Origin: JANMZR01 sp040385875
Lineage (GTDB): Bacteria > Bacteroidota > Bacteroidia > Cytophagales > Spirosomataceae
NCBI GenBank assembly: GCA_040385875.1
Contig: JAZKGO010000076.1
Location: forward strand, 1-64,000
DNA length: 64,000 nt
Direction: 5' to 3'
The first letter of the stretch is position 1, and the number at the start of each line of letters is the position of its first letter. Below the pieces are notes generated by a model, which was not told where the DNA came from, made no database searches, and saw only the letters and a list, made by a program, of their open reading frames with translations. This document shows, in pieces, positions 1-8,680 of the stretch. Position numbers and translations under genes: made by a program.

Positions 1-55
1 GCAGGATCTTTAAAAGTTCTAGAAAGAATTTGTTATTTTTAGGAAAAAATCTTTT

Positions 56-979
56 ATGCCAAATATACTCACCATTACATTCAGTCCCAGTATTGATAAG
101 AGTACTTCCATACCCTCTTTACTTCCTGAGAAGAAGCTTATTTGTGAACATCCGAAACTGGAGCCTGGTGGTGGTGGAATTAATGTGGCAAGAGCTATAA
201 AAAAACTGGGCGGCGAAGCCATTGCGATTTATCCAGCGGGTGGGTGTAACGGCATTATTTTCAATCAATTGTTACAAAATGAGAATATTTCAACCTTAAA
301 TATTGTCTCAGAAAATAATACAAAGGAAAATCTGGTTGTTTTGGACCTCTCTAATAATCACCAATATCGATTTGGGATGCCCAATGTTTCTTTAAATGAC
401 CAAGAATGGAAAAACTGTTTGAAAGCAGTAGAGGAATTTGAAAATCCTGAATTTATCGTTGCAAGTGGAAGCATACCACCGGGTGTACCCCTTAATATTT
501 TTGCAAAATTAGCTAAAATTGCAAAAAACAAAAATGCCAAATTTATCATAGACACTTCTGGGGAGGCATTGAAACAAGCCACTGATGAAGGGGTGTATTT
601 AATTAAACCCAATCTTCATGAACTCAGTAAGTTGGCAGGTAAAAGTGAACTAAATTCGGCGGAGGTAGAAGCAGCAGCTAAAAATATTATTGCCAAAGGA
701 AATTGCGAAGTAGTTGTGTGCTCGCTGGGGGCGGAGGGTGCAATGCTTATTACCAAAGATGTCACAAGAACAATTTTAGCACCAAAAGTGCTATCAAAAA
801 GTACAGTTGGTGCGGGAGATAGCATGGTAGGAGGGATTGTTTACTCTCTTTCAAAAGGCGAAAGCTTAGAAGAAGCAATAAAATACGGAGTGGCTTGTGG
901 CTCAGCCGCTACTTTAAATCCTGGTACCGAACTTTGCAAAAAAGAAGATGCAGATAGATTGTATCAATTACTTAAATAA
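56..979 (+). CDS. pfkB: 6-phosphofructokinase II (PfkB-family sugar kinase)
   Basis: Phosphorylates fructose 6-phosphate with ATP in cytoplasmic glycolysis. The 307-aa protein follows Escherichia coli PfkB closely over its whole length as I remember it: the N-terminal LTITFSPSIDKS segment, the substrate-site stretch EPGGGGINVARAIKKLGG (residues about 36-53), SGSIPPG in the middle, IKPNLHELS, and the PfkB signature STVGAGDSMVGG near residue 250, which contains the catalytic Asp. Length is normal for the family. It is convergent with the large signalling gene on the other strand. A tagatose-6-phosphate or 1-phosphofructokinase role is the main alternative, but the GGGGINVA and QYRFGMP-type matches favour PfkB. 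Confidence 0.9.
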   Translation: MPNILTITFSPSIDKSTSIPSLLPEKKLICEHPKLEPGGGGINVARAIKKLGGEAIAIYPAGGCNGIIFNQLLQNENISTLNIVSENNTKENLVVLDLSNNHQYRFGMPNVSLNDQEWKNCLKAVEEFENPEFIVASGSIPPGVPLNIFAKLAKIAKNKNAKFIIDTSGEALKQATDEGVYLIKPNLHELSKLAGKSELNSAEVEAAAKNIIAKGNCEVVVCSLGAEGAMLITKDVTRTILAPKVLSKSTVGAGDSMVGGIVYSLSKGESLEEAIKYGVACGSAATLNPGTELCKKEDADRLYQLLK

Positions 980-1009
980 AGCATTCTAATCGTTTGAAAA
1001 TACTTTCAA

Positions 1010-4000
1010 CTATTTCCTCAAACATTTGATTATTTTATGATATAGTATTTTCTCATCAATCGGTTTTGAAATATAATCATTCATTCCCATTTCCAAACAT
1101 TTTTCCACATCCATAGTAGTCACATCAGCGGTAAGGGCAATGATAGGAACCTGAGAATTCATTTCATTTCGGATAAATTTTGTGGCCTCAAAGCCATCCA
1201 TTTCAGGCATTTGAAGGTCCATTAAAATAAGGTCATAAGGTCTTTGGTTGCCAAGTGAAGCTGAGGTAAGTTTTTCAATCGCAATTTTCCCGTTTTCGGC
1301 AATATCTACCTCAAATCCATAATCAGCTAAAATTATTTTAATCAAAAATTGATTTAGAGGCATATCCTCCGCAATCAATATTCTAATATTTAAGAGTTCA
1401 ATCTCTTCAAAGGGAGCATTTATCAACTGTTCATATTGGTTATCGATTTCCAATTCAGCACTAACTTTCCCAAAATTCATGACAAAACCAAAAGTGGAGC
1501 CTTTGCCAATTTCGCTTTTAATCGAAACCGTCCCACCCTGATTTTCCACCAAATGTTTGACGATAGAAAGTCCCAGTCCAGTTCCTCCATAAGTACTACT
1601 GATGCCTTTATGGGCTTGTTCAAAATTATTAAAAATATCCGCCAACTTATTTTTAGCAATCCCAATCCCAGTATCAATTAATAAAAATTCGATTGTTACT
1701 TTTTCTTCTTCTTCATTCAGCAGGTTAATTTGCATGGCTATACTTCCTTTTTCTGTAAACTTAACCGCATTGCCTATCAGATTTAAGAGTATTTGTCGTA
1801 ATCTCATCGGATCACCCACTAAAATTTGTGGAATTTTAGTGTCAAAATCCGTTTTAAATTCCAAATTCTTTTCCTTGATTTTTGACTCAAATAATATCGT
1901 CATACTTTCGATAGAAACTGACAAATTAAAAGGTATATGTTCAAAGGTCATTTTACCAGCTTCCACTTTGGCTAAGTCCAATATATCATTGATCAAAATA
2001 ACCAATGCATCACCAGATATTTTGATGGCATTTAAATATTCTTTTTGTTTTTCATTCAAAAGTGTTTTCAATACTACATTGGTAAACCCAACGATTGCAT
2101 TCATAGGTGTGCGAATCTCATGGCTCATATTAGACAAAAATTGCTGCTTTGATTTTACAGCCCCCTCGGCAATTTTGGTTTTTATTTCGGCATTATTTTT
2201 GGCTTCAATTAATTCATTTTTAGTTTTCACCTGTTCCGAAATATCAAAACCCATATTAATTGATCCCGTTATTTCTCCTAACGAATTAAATTCCGGTTGA
2301 GGATAAACCTTTACAATAGAGCGAGTCCCATCTTCACGTTCCACAATGATTTCTTCTCCCAAAATAGCCCTTTGCTCTATGACTGAAACGGCCATTGGGC
2401 TTTTATCTAATGGCATTGGAGTACCATCTAAAGTAAAAAGTTTATAAGAGCCACACCAGTATTCCTTACCAATTACTGGCTTTCGGCCCCATACTTTCTC
2501 AGCGGCATCATTGTAAAAATTGATGCGCCCCTTTGCATCACAGGAATAAACTGCGGCAGGCAGGCTTTTTACCACTTGCTGGAAGTGCTCGCTAGATTTC
2601 TTTAAAGTTTCAATGACTTTTTTCTCTGCCTCTAATTGTATCTCTAATACTTTCTTTTCTTTTACCTGTAGAGCAATTGCCAAACGTTTTACTTCGGTAA
2701 TATCAGCAATGGTCAATATAATCAACTCCTCATTTCTGCTTTCCTGAACAATGCGATGGGCATTGAGCAGCATTGTTTTTTGTCCAATCACAGGAAATAT
2801 GCTCTCGACTTCAAAATCATGAAAACGAATGTTTTTGGGCACAATATTTTCTAAAAGCTCCCTTAACCGAGGGATATTCCATTGATTATCACCTAATTTG
2901 TATAAGGATATGCCTATAATATCATCTTCAATTACATGAAACATTTTACAAAACGACTTATTGGCCGATTTAATCCGAATGTTTTTATCCAATATGAGCA
3001 CTGGCTCATGTACAGTGGCAATAATGCCTTCGTAATAAGTATATAATTCTTCTATTTGTTGAATCCTGGCATGCAGTTCCTGATTACTGGTAATTAATTC
3101 CTCATTGGTCGATTCAATCTCTTCTTTGGAAGTTTCAAGTTCTTCATTTAAGCTTTGGAGCTCTTCATTGCTCGATATTATTTCTTCATTGGCACTTTGC
3201 AACTCCTCATTGGCTGCTTCCTGATCATGAGTGATGGCCCCCATGTCGGCACGAGCAGCAATTAATTCTTCTTCTAATTTTTTTATCCTGCGGTCTTTTA
3301 CAGAGGATTTGTTTTTGCCGGCCACCAAAGGATAATCTGGCAATTCCATTTGTTGCCCAGTAAATACAATAATAAGTAAAGGCTCTTCTCCGTCTATTTT
3401 AAGCGGTGCCACTTCAATATTTATAATTCGAACTACATTCCCTACCGTATCACGATTAATTTCAATACCGGTTTTCCTTACTAGCTGTTTCGTTTTTATC
3501 GCATGATGTATCGCATTGCGTAGTTCAAAAGTAATTTCGAGATGTGCCATTTTCAAAATATTGAAACTGGCCTTTCCGGATGAATTTTGAAGGTATAATG
3601 AAGTGGGTCCTTTAAATTGTAGAATTTCCAAATCATGATTGATAATGACACTGGCGGGCACATACTGAGACAATAGGACGGCATCAAAAGCTAATCCGAG
3701 ATTATTACTTGAGGAAGTAGGTGCTTTTTTGGGAATAATGGTTTCTCGTAAATTAGTTTCAGACAAAGCCAATGTTGAAATACGTGTAGTAATATCTGGA
3801 TTTCTGATTGAACCAGAATTCTTTTTACGAGTATAAAACTTAAATTTTTTATTGAGTACTGCAAATAACTGAACAGATGTTCCGATGGTTTCCGATTTGC
3901 CTAGCATCAAAAACCCACCCTCATTTAGAGCATAATGGAATGTGTTGATGGCTTTTTTCTGCGCATAGGTATCCAAATAAATGAGAAAATTACGACAGCT

Positions 4001-5380
4001 GATAAAATCCATTTTGGAAAAAGGTGGATCACTCAGAATATTGTGTTCAGCAAAAATGCATACATCACGCAACGATTTCGAGATGCGATACTTATCTTTT
4101 GATTTTGTAAAAAATTGTTGAAGGCGTTTGGGCGAAACGTTTTTGAGTTGATTAATGGAGTACTCACCATTACGAGCAATATTTATTGCTTCGGTGCTGA
4201 GGTCTGACGCAAAAATTTGAAAAGGAACGCTAGTCGTTTTATTTTGCTGTATTTCCAACAAAGTCATGGCAATGGAATACACCTCTTCGCCGGTTGCACA
4301 AGCGGCCACCCAAATTCTTAGGGTATCACCTTGTCCTTTACTTTTGAGCAACCGAGGTAAAATTGTTTTTTTTAAAAGCAGGAAGGCTTCTATATCTCTA
4401 AAAAACTCGGTCACATTGATTAACAAATCTTGATAAAGAATATCAATTTCTTCACTTTTTAGAAGCAGGAATTCAGCATAATGTTCAATGGTATTAATTT
4501 TATGAATCAACATTCGGCGAAGCATTCTTCGCTTAATCGTATTCATTTTGTAATGGCTAAAATCAACGTTTTTTCTTTTGTGTAAGAGCTGAAGGATTTT
4601 TTTTAAATCAGGATTGTTGTTTTCAATTTCATCTTCAGGGGTTGGTTTTGCAATGCTTCTTTTAATTAACGGATGCTTGCCAATCCATGTCAGTTCGTTT
4701 GCGATATCTTTGGGAGTGAGCACAAAATCGACCACCCCTTCAGCGATAGCCGAATGGGGCATACTGGTAAATTTGGCCGAATCGTCTTGTGCAAAAGTAA
4801 GGCCTCCGGCCAGTTTTATTTCTTTTAGCCCTCGGGTGCCGTCATTTGCACTTCCCGAAAGCACGATACCTATTACGTTTTCCTTATGCGTTTCGGCTAG
4901 TGAGGAAAATAAGACATCAATGGATGAATTAGAAGTTCTATTTTTTAGCCTTGGAAGCAATTGTATATGGCCATCTATTACTTCTATTTCTTTATCATGT
5001 GGAATCACATATACATTATCTGGTTGAATCATCTCCATATCATCAATATCCTGCACTTTCATTTCAGTTACTTTTGATAAAAGTGGAGTGAGCAAACTCT
5101 TGTGATCGGGGCTGAGGTGCTGCACATAAATATAGGCCATGCCAGTGCTGGGCGAAAGATTCTGTAAAAGTTGGGTTACGGCCTCAAGACCACCCGCCGA
5201 AGCACCAATTGCAACTACCGTAAATGGATGAATAGCTTTACTTTCCGGAGGAGAAACAGGGCCTTGCTTTTTTATAATTGGTTCTATTTTCGTGATTGAG
5301 TTTAGTTTTAAAATAGTTTCTTTTTCAGAAGGAGCTTTATTATTCCTTGAAAGAGCAACATTTTTCATTTTCACTCTCAT
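1010..5380 (-). CDS. CheB-CheR-PAS-PAS-histidine kinase-receiver hybrid
   Basis: A 1456-aa cytoplasmic signalling protein joining chemotaxis-type modification enzymes to a hybrid kinase. In order: a CheB methylesterase domain (residues about 52-235) with the triad visible as S61 in GASAGG, H88 in VQHLSPDH and D180 in SANDGTRG; a CheR methyltransferase (about 270-530) with TIKRRMLRRM and AACATGEEVYSIAM; a long Glu-rich coiled coil of NEEL-type repeats (about 697-777); two PAS domains (about 780-890 and 930-1050); HisKA with phospho-acceptor H near 1086 in MSHEIRTPMNA; HATPase with GTGLGLSIVKH; and a C-terminal receiver with D near 1388 in LILMDLQMPEMDG. The N-terminal receiver of ordinary CheB is absent, so the esterase is probably controlled from within. 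No chemoreceptor or che genes lie nearby. A later ATG at 5368 is also possible. Confidence 0.93.
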   Translation of the reverse strand: MRVKMKNVALSRNNKAPSEKETILKLNSITKIEPIIKKQGPVSPPESKAIHPFTVVAIGASAGGLEAVTQLLQNLSPSTGMAYIYVQHLSPDHKSLLTPLLSKVTEMKVQDIDDMEMIQPDNVYVIPHDKEIEVIDGHIQLLPRLKNRTSNSSIDVLFSSLAETHKENVIGIVLSGSANDGTRGLKEIKLAGGLTFAQDDSAKFTSMPHSAIAEGVVDFVLTPKDIANELTWIGKHPLIKRSIAKPTPEDEIENNNPDLKKILQLLHKRKNVDFSHYKMNTIKRRMLRRMLIHKINTIEHYAEFLLLKSEEIDILYQDLLINVTEFFRDIEAFLLLKKTILPRLLKSKGQGDTLRIWVAACATGEEVYSIAMTLLEIQQNKTTSVPFQIFASDLSTEAINIARNGEYSINQLKNVSPKRLQQFFTKSKDKYRISKSLRDVCIFAEHNILSDPPFSKMDFISCRNFLIYLDTYAQKKAINTFHYALNEGGFLMLGKSETIGTSVQLFAVLNKKFKFYTRKKNSGSIRNPDITTRISTLALSETNLRETIIPKKAPTSSSNNLGLAFDAVLLSQYVPASVIINHDLEILQFKGPTSLYLQNSSGKASFNILKMAHLEITFELRNAIHHAIKTKQLVRKTGIEINRDTVGNVVRIINIEVAPLKIDGEEPLLIIVFTGQQMELPDYPLVAGKNKSSVKDRRIKKLEEELIAARADMGAITHDQEAANEELQSANEEIISSNEELQSLNEELETSKEEIESTNEELITSNQELHARIQQIEELYTYYEGIIATVHEPVLILDKNIRIKSANKSFCKMFHVIEDDIIGISLYKLGDNQWNIPRLRELLENIVPKNIRFHDFEVESIFPVIGQKTMLLNAHRIVQESRNEELIILTIADITEVKRLAIALQVKEKKVLEIQLEAEKKVIETLKKSSEHFQQVVKSLPAAVYSCDAKGRINFYNDAAEKVWGRKPVIGKEYWCGSYKLFTLDGTPMPLDKSPMAVSVIEQRAILGEEIIVEREDGTRSIVKVYPQPEFNSLGEITGSINMGFDISEQVKTKNELIEAKNNAEIKTKIAEGAVKSKQQFLSNMSHEIRTPMNAIVGFTNVVLKTLLNEKQKEYLNAIKISGDALVILINDILDLAKVEAGKMTFEHIPFNLSVSIESMTILFESKIKEKNLEFKTDFDTKIPQILVGDPMRLRQILLNLIGNAVKFTEKGSIAMQINLLNEEEEKVTIEFLLIDTGIGIAKNKLADIFNNFEQAHKGISSTYGGTGLGLSIVKHLVENQGGTVSIKSEIGKGSTFGFVMNFGKVSAELEIDNQYEQLINAPFEEIELLNIRILIAEDMPLNQFLIKIILADYGFEVDIAENGKIAIEKLTSASLGNQRPYDLILMDLQMPEMDGFEATKFIRNEMNSQVPIIALTADVTTMDVEKCLEMGMNDYISKPIDEKILYHKIIKCLRK

Positions 5381-5565
5381 TTACTGGTGAAGGTAGTACT
5401 ATTTAAGTTACTTATTATCAATAAATTATAAATATCTTGAAAACTAATTACCAATACGACCAATGGAATGGCTGAAACTCATTTTGATTAACTGGAATAG
5501 CTAAGAAAGATAACTAAATCATAAAATTATATTGTTTTTAAGGTATAAATTTTTAAAAATTGAAG

Positions 5566-5630
5566 TGAGAATATTATAAATTTCTTTAAAAATTATGTAA
5601 GGAATATTAGATGAGAAAAAGGGATCTTTG
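5566..5630 (+). promoter_or_regulatory. Direct-repeat stress promoter, site m (candidate sRNA)
   Basis: A 38-bp element (5566-5603) starting TGAGAAT, with repeat copies AATATTATAA and AATTATGTAA 21 bp apart, followed after 27 nt by the -7-like box GATCTTTG (5623-5630). Spacing and conserved positions equal those of eight other sites in the window. There is no ORF between it and the intrinsic terminator at 5677-5711, so its product should be a short RNA. The first and last bases of the element fit less well than in the other sites. Confidence 0.6.
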
Positions 5631-5634
5631 TATG

Positions 5635-5711
5635 ATTAAAGTAGGGATTAAAGTTTTAGTGGTTAGGTGGTTACAGAAACGTTTTCAATTTTATTGAGAA
5701 CGTTTTTTTTT
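5635..5711 (+). ncRNA. Candidate small RNA ending in a duplicated 54-nt module
   Basis: Predicted transcript of about 77 nt from just after the -7 box at 5623-5630 to a strong intrinsic terminator. The body holds a tandem GTGGTTAG/GTGGTTAC segment (about 5659-5674) that would be single-stranded, then a 13-bp hairpin (arms 5677-5689 and 5693-5705, loop TTT) and a run of T. The 54 bases 5655-5708 recur at 6782-6835 with one substitution. It lies between the divergent kinase gene and the universal stress protein gene, with no protein-coding potential. The exact 5' end and function are inferred. Confidence 0.5.
5677..5711 (+). terminator. Intrinsic terminator of the candidate sRNA
   Basis: Inverted repeat AAACGTTTTCAAT / ATTGAGAACGTTT (13 bp, one G-U pair) with a TTT loop and nine T after the CG of the right arm. 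No protein gene on this strand ends upstream of it, which is why a short non-coding transcript is proposed. Confidence 0.75.
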
Positions 5712-5789
5712 AGTTTTAACCAAACTAAAAAGCCTTACGACTTTCTTTGAACGGACAACAAAAATTGTTCAAGGTTAATTCAGAGAATG

Positions 5790-5854
5790 TGTGAATAACG
5801 TAAGCTTTATCCGAATTTATGTAAAAGTTATGAAGCTAATAATTAGAAACTTTG
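5790..5854 (+). promoter_or_regulatory. Direct-repeat stress promoter, site a (universal stress protein)
   Basis: A 38-bp element at 5790-5827 beginning TGTGAATAACGTAA and ending in TTATGTAA plus three bases, then 27 nt ending in AAACTTTG (5847-5854). The predicted transcription start near 5859 leaves a leader of only about 17 nt before the ATG at 5876. No -33 TTTG is present. Confidence 0.7.
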
Positions 5855-5875
5855 TAATAACAAAAAATAAATCAG

Positions 5876-6739
5876 ATGAAAACAATACTTGTTCCAACAG
5901 ATTTTAGTGACAATTCGATGCACGCTGCACAATATGCAGCAACGTTAGCTAGGGCCTTTAATGCTGATATTACGTTTGTCAATATTTATACTTTTCCCGT
6001 TGTGGTTGAATATGAGGTGGCTTCAAATATGAATACCGACTTGATAGATATGCAAAAGATTGCGGAATTAAATTTAGCAGACTTTACCAACGATTTTAGA
6101 TCAAGAACGAACTTTACTGCCGAAAGGATTTCAAAAATAGCTGAGTACGGAATCGTAGGTTATGATATAATCGAAAAAGCAGAATCGATAAAGGCAGATA
6201 TGATTGTAATGGGTACCAAAGGAGCACATAATTTTTTGGAAAGATGGTTGGGTACAAATGCCCAAAAAATAGTAAAATCGGCCCATTGCCCTGTTTGGAT
6301 TATTCCAGAAGGCTGTAAATTGGAATATCCTCAAAATATATTGTATGCTGCCGATTTTAAGGAAGATGAAAGTTTAGCTATTAGTTTATTGCTCGACATT
6401 GCCAATCCTTTAGGAGCTACTTGTAAGGTAGTACATGTCCATGAATATTTTGAACCTAATGTGGGTCACGCCATAGAGGCAACCATCGGGCGTCTGGAGG
6501 ACGAATTTGAAGACGAAAACATCACTTTTAAGAATATCGATCGAGAGGATGTAGTGGAGGGCCTTGAGAAATACATTGAAGGTTATAATCCTGATGTACT
6601 GGCCTTTGCGATACATGAGAAATCTTTTTTAGAAAGAATATTTGAGATTAGCACAACCAATCATTTTGTGCAAGAGGCTAAATGGCCCATATTGACTTTT
6701 CCAAAACTAAACGGAGCAACTAAGCTTACGACAATATAG
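5876..6739 (+). CDS. Tandem UspA universal stress protein
   Basis: A 287-aa cytoplasmic protein with two consecutive Usp domains (about 1-145 and 152-280), a common Bacteroidota arrangement. The first domain starts with KTILVPTDFSDNS and carries the nucleotide-binding pattern G-x2-G-x9-G-T in GTKGAHNFLERWLGTNA. The second domain keeps the fold-like order, but the equivalent stretch reads AIHEKSFLERIFEISTT and has lost the glycines, so it probably does not bind ATP. Transcribed from direct-repeat site a; its mRNA should end at the terminator at 6804-6835, whose sequence duplicates the candidate sRNA. The leader is very short. Exact physiological role is unknown, but the context suggests general or envelope stress. 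Confidence 0.9.
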   Translation: MKTILVPTDFSDNSMHAAQYAATLARAFNADITFVNIYTFPVVVEYEVASNMNTDLIDMQKIAELNLADFTNDFRSRTNFTAERISKIAEYGIVGYDIIEKAESIKADMIVMGTKGAHNFLERWLGTNAQKIVKSAHCPVWIIPEGCKLEYPQNILYAADFKEDESLAISLLLDIANPLGATCKVVHVHEYFEPNVGHAIEATIGRLEDEFEDENITFKNIDREDVVEGLEKYIEGYNPDVLAFAIHEKSFLERIFEISTTNHFVQEAKWPILTFPKLNGATKLTTI

Positions 6740-6781
6740 ACAAAATTGGTATAATTAGAATTTTTTAAAAATAATTTGAGA

Positions 6782-6835
6782 TTTAGTGGTTAGGTGGTTA
6801 CAGAAACGTTTTCAATTTTATTGAGGACGTTTTTT
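6782..6835 (+). repeat. Second copy of the sRNA 3' module, in the usp 3' UTR
   Basis: 54 bp identical to 5655-5708 except one base (GAGGACG for GAGAACG). It begins 42 nt after the usp stop codon. Includes the tandem GTGGTTAG/GTGGTTAC segment and the terminator hairpin (arms 6804-6816 and 6820-6832). The single change keeps pairing, as a G-U pair, so the RNA structure survives. Confidence 0.85.
6804..6835 (+). terminator. Intrinsic terminator after usp
   Basis: 13-bp hairpin AAACGTTTTCAAT / ATTGAGGACGTTT with two G-U pairs, loop TTT, followed by six T. It separates the stress-protein gene from the next direct-repeat promoter, which begins 22 nt downstream. Confidence 0.75.
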
Positions 6836-6856
6836 GTTTGCCAAATATAGTCTATG

Positions 6857-6921
6857 TGTGAATATTGCAATTCTTTTGGATAATTGTATAACACAATACT
6901 TGTCTAATAAACCAACCTTTA
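6857..6921 (+). promoter_or_regulatory. Direct-repeat stress promoter, site b (small-protein and MCE operon)
   Basis: A 38-bp element at 6857-6894 with TGTGAATATTGCAA and AATTGTATAACAC, then 27 nt ending in the -7-like box AACCTTTA (6914-6921). The predicted start near 6926 gives a leader of about 27 nt before the ATG at 6953. It is likely to serve the downstream genes through the first MCE cassette, as no terminator is visible between them. Confidence 0.7.
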
Positions 6922-6952
6922 CACTTTTAATCATAATCAATAATAATCAATA

Positions 6953-7348
6953 ATGGAATTGAATCAAGCAAAAAAGTTAGGGGTATTTATGGACAATTCT
7001 GTAGCCAAGCTAATGGAATATAGCACCGACACAATAGAATCATTGTCTATTGAGTCGAAATTTACCCATGAAGTAATGGAGGAAAGCTTAGAAAAAAGTG
7101 AAAGCATCATGCATAACAAAAAGAGACAACAACAAGCCGAATATTTGAAAGACATCGCCAGCGCCATTAGAAACTATGAGGAAGTCTTAATATTTGGACC
7201 CACCGAAGCAAAAATTAAGTTGGCTCATAAAATGAAGGGAGATCAGAAATTCTCGAAAATCAAAATACACCTGAAGCAAACGGATTATATGACTGAAAAT
7301 CAGCAACATGCCTTCGTAAGGGATTTTTATGCCAACAATTTGATTTAA
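6953..7348 (+). CDS. Small conserved stress-associated protein, possibly eRF1/host-attachment-like
   Basis: A 131-aa soluble protein without a signal peptide. The N-terminus KKLGVFMDNSVAKLMEY and the C-terminal block NYEEVLIFGPTEAKIKL...FSKIKIHLKQTDYMTENQQHAFVRDF resemble small Bacteroidota proteins that recall the bacterial eRF1-domain or host-attachment group; I cannot confirm this without a profile search. The middle is a charged helical segment with His and Lys (about 38-60). First gene after site b and followed 30 nt later by a disordered acidic protein; both then lead into the first MCE cassette. A role at the ribosome under stress is conceivable but unproven. Confidence 0.6.
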   Translation: MELNQAKKLGVFMDNSVAKLMEYSTDTIESLSIESKFTHEVMEESLEKSESIMHNKKRQQQAEYLKDIASAIRNYEEVLIFGPTEAKIKLAHKMKGDQKFSKIKIHLKQTDYMTENQQHAFVRDFYANNLI

Positions 7349-7378
7349 TATTTTTTTTAAAATTGCCTTTACAAAATC

Positions 7379-7705
7379 ATGAAAAACATGAAAGAGAAGA
7401 TCGATAAAAATGTAGAAAATAGTAATCCTAAAACGAAGGATTTTCCGGGCTATCCACTTTATCCGGCAAGCGAAGATATCTATCATAGAGGTCATAAAGT
7501 TGGAGATGAAAATTATAAGGAGGATTCAGTAATACCGAATGAAAAGCAAGTAAAAGACGATTCTTCTGAGTATGATTTAGATGTGCCAGGTGCTGAATTG
7601 GATGATAACCAAGAAGCCATTGGTAATGAGGACGAAGAAAATAATTATTATAGCTTAGGTGGGGATAATCATAATGATTTGGAAGAAAATCAAGGCGATA
7701 ATTGA
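7379..7705 (+). CDS. Conserved acidic, disordered protein
   Basis: A 108-aa protein with no signal peptide, no hydrophobic core and very many Asp, Glu and Asn. The stretches FPGYPLYPASEDIYHRG, DLDVPGAELDD and EDEENNYYSLGGDNHNDLEE are ones I recall from many uncharacterised Bacteroidota proteins, so this is a real conserved family despite its low complexity. It sits 30 nt after the previous small gene and 76 nt before the MCE permease. Function is unknown; intrinsic disorder and stress-type promoter control suggest a protective or binding role, but nothing in the sequence proves one. Confidence 0.7.
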   Translation: MKNMKEKIDKNVENSNPKTKDFPGYPLYPASEDIYHRGHKVGDENYKEDSVIPNEKQVKDDSSEYDLDVPGAELDDNQEAIGNEDEENNYYSLGGDNHNDLEENQGDN

Positions 7706-7781
7706 CCAATGGTTGTTTGATATTTTTAAATAATAGAATCTAATAAGTACGATAAATGAGATTTCTAATCTTATATAGCCA

Positions 7782-8591
7782 TTGAAAACTCCTGAAACCA
7801 AAACTACTATTTTACCCAAAAAAGGCTTCTTAATTTCTAAGAAAATAGATTCCTTTTTTTTAGGGGTTTATGACCTGGGTAAGTTTATTGTTTTATATTT
7901 CAAGCAAGCCGTTTCCCCGCCTTTCGAATGGAAGGAAACTATCAACCAATGCTATAATGTCGGTTACAATTCATTAGCCTTGGTTACTCTTACTGGGTTT
8001 ATAACTGGTATTATTTTTACCAAACAATCCCGACCATCATTATCTACTTTTGGAGCCAGTTCTTGGCTACCTTCATTGGTATCCATTGCGATCATTAGAG
8101 CATTGGCGCCATTAGTTTCCTCATTGATTGTGGCGGGCAAAGTAGGCTCCAATATGGGTGCTGAACTGGGCTCCATGCGTGTAACAGAGCAAATAGATGC
8201 GATGGAAGTGTCTGGTACCAATCCTTTTAAGTTTTTGGTGGTCAGTCGAATCACCGCCATCACGTTTATGATGCCTATATTGGTGCTTTATACGGGTTTT
8301 GTGGGTATGATGGGATCTTATTTAAATGTACATGCCAATGAGCTGACTAGCTTCACTGCTTTCATAAAAAGTGCTTTGAGTACGATTTCTTTTTTAGATA
8401 TTTTTTCCTCCATTTTTAAAGCGATTTGTTTTGGCTTTACTATTGGAGTAGCAGGTTGCTACCAGGGTTATAATGCCGAAAACGGCACCCAGGGTGTTGG
8501 CAAGGCCGCCAACTATGCGGTGGTATTTGCCATGTTTATCATTTTTGTGGAAGAAATGGTGATTGTACAGGTAGTAAATGCCATTCGTTAA
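7782..8591 (+). CDS. mlaE: MlaE/YrbE-type ABC permease, MCE cassette 1
   Basis: Inner-membrane permease of an MCE lipid transporter, moving phospholipids or other hydrophobic compounds between the membranes. The 269-aa protein has several hydrophobic segments after about residue 65 and the MlaE family core, GKVGSNMGAELGSMRVTEQIDAMEV (positions about 125-149), in which EQIDAM is the expected ATPase-coupling segment. The start is TTG at 7782; no in-frame ATG precedes the conserved region, and the frame of the ATG at 7756 is different. It is followed by an ATPase and an MCE protein. About 60 percent similar by eye to the second permease at 18052. Confidence 0.88.
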   Translation: MKTPETKTTILPKKGFLISKKIDSFFLGVYDLGKFIVLYFKQAVSPPFEWKETINQCYNVGYNSLALVTLTGFITGIIFTKQSRPSLSTFGASSWLPSLVSIAIIRALAPLVSSLIVAGKVGSNMGAELGSMRVTEQIDAMEVSGTNPFKFLVVSRITAITFMMPILVLYTGFVGMMGSYLNVHANELTSFTAFIKSALSTISFLDIFSSIFKAICFGFTIGVAGCYQGYNAENGTQGVGKAANYAVVFAMFIIFVEEMVIVQVVNAIR

Positions 8592-8680
8592 GGATTGATT
8601 TTAGACGAGCTCGTTCAATGAACTTTCAATAAAAAAACCAGAGCCAATGATCAGTTTTGAAAATAAAATAAGAATTATTT

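Noticed and set aside
1602..2300. Long open frame opposite the hybrid kinase
   Set aside because: Low-complexity hydrophobic shadow of a clearly coding strand; no independent start context or family.
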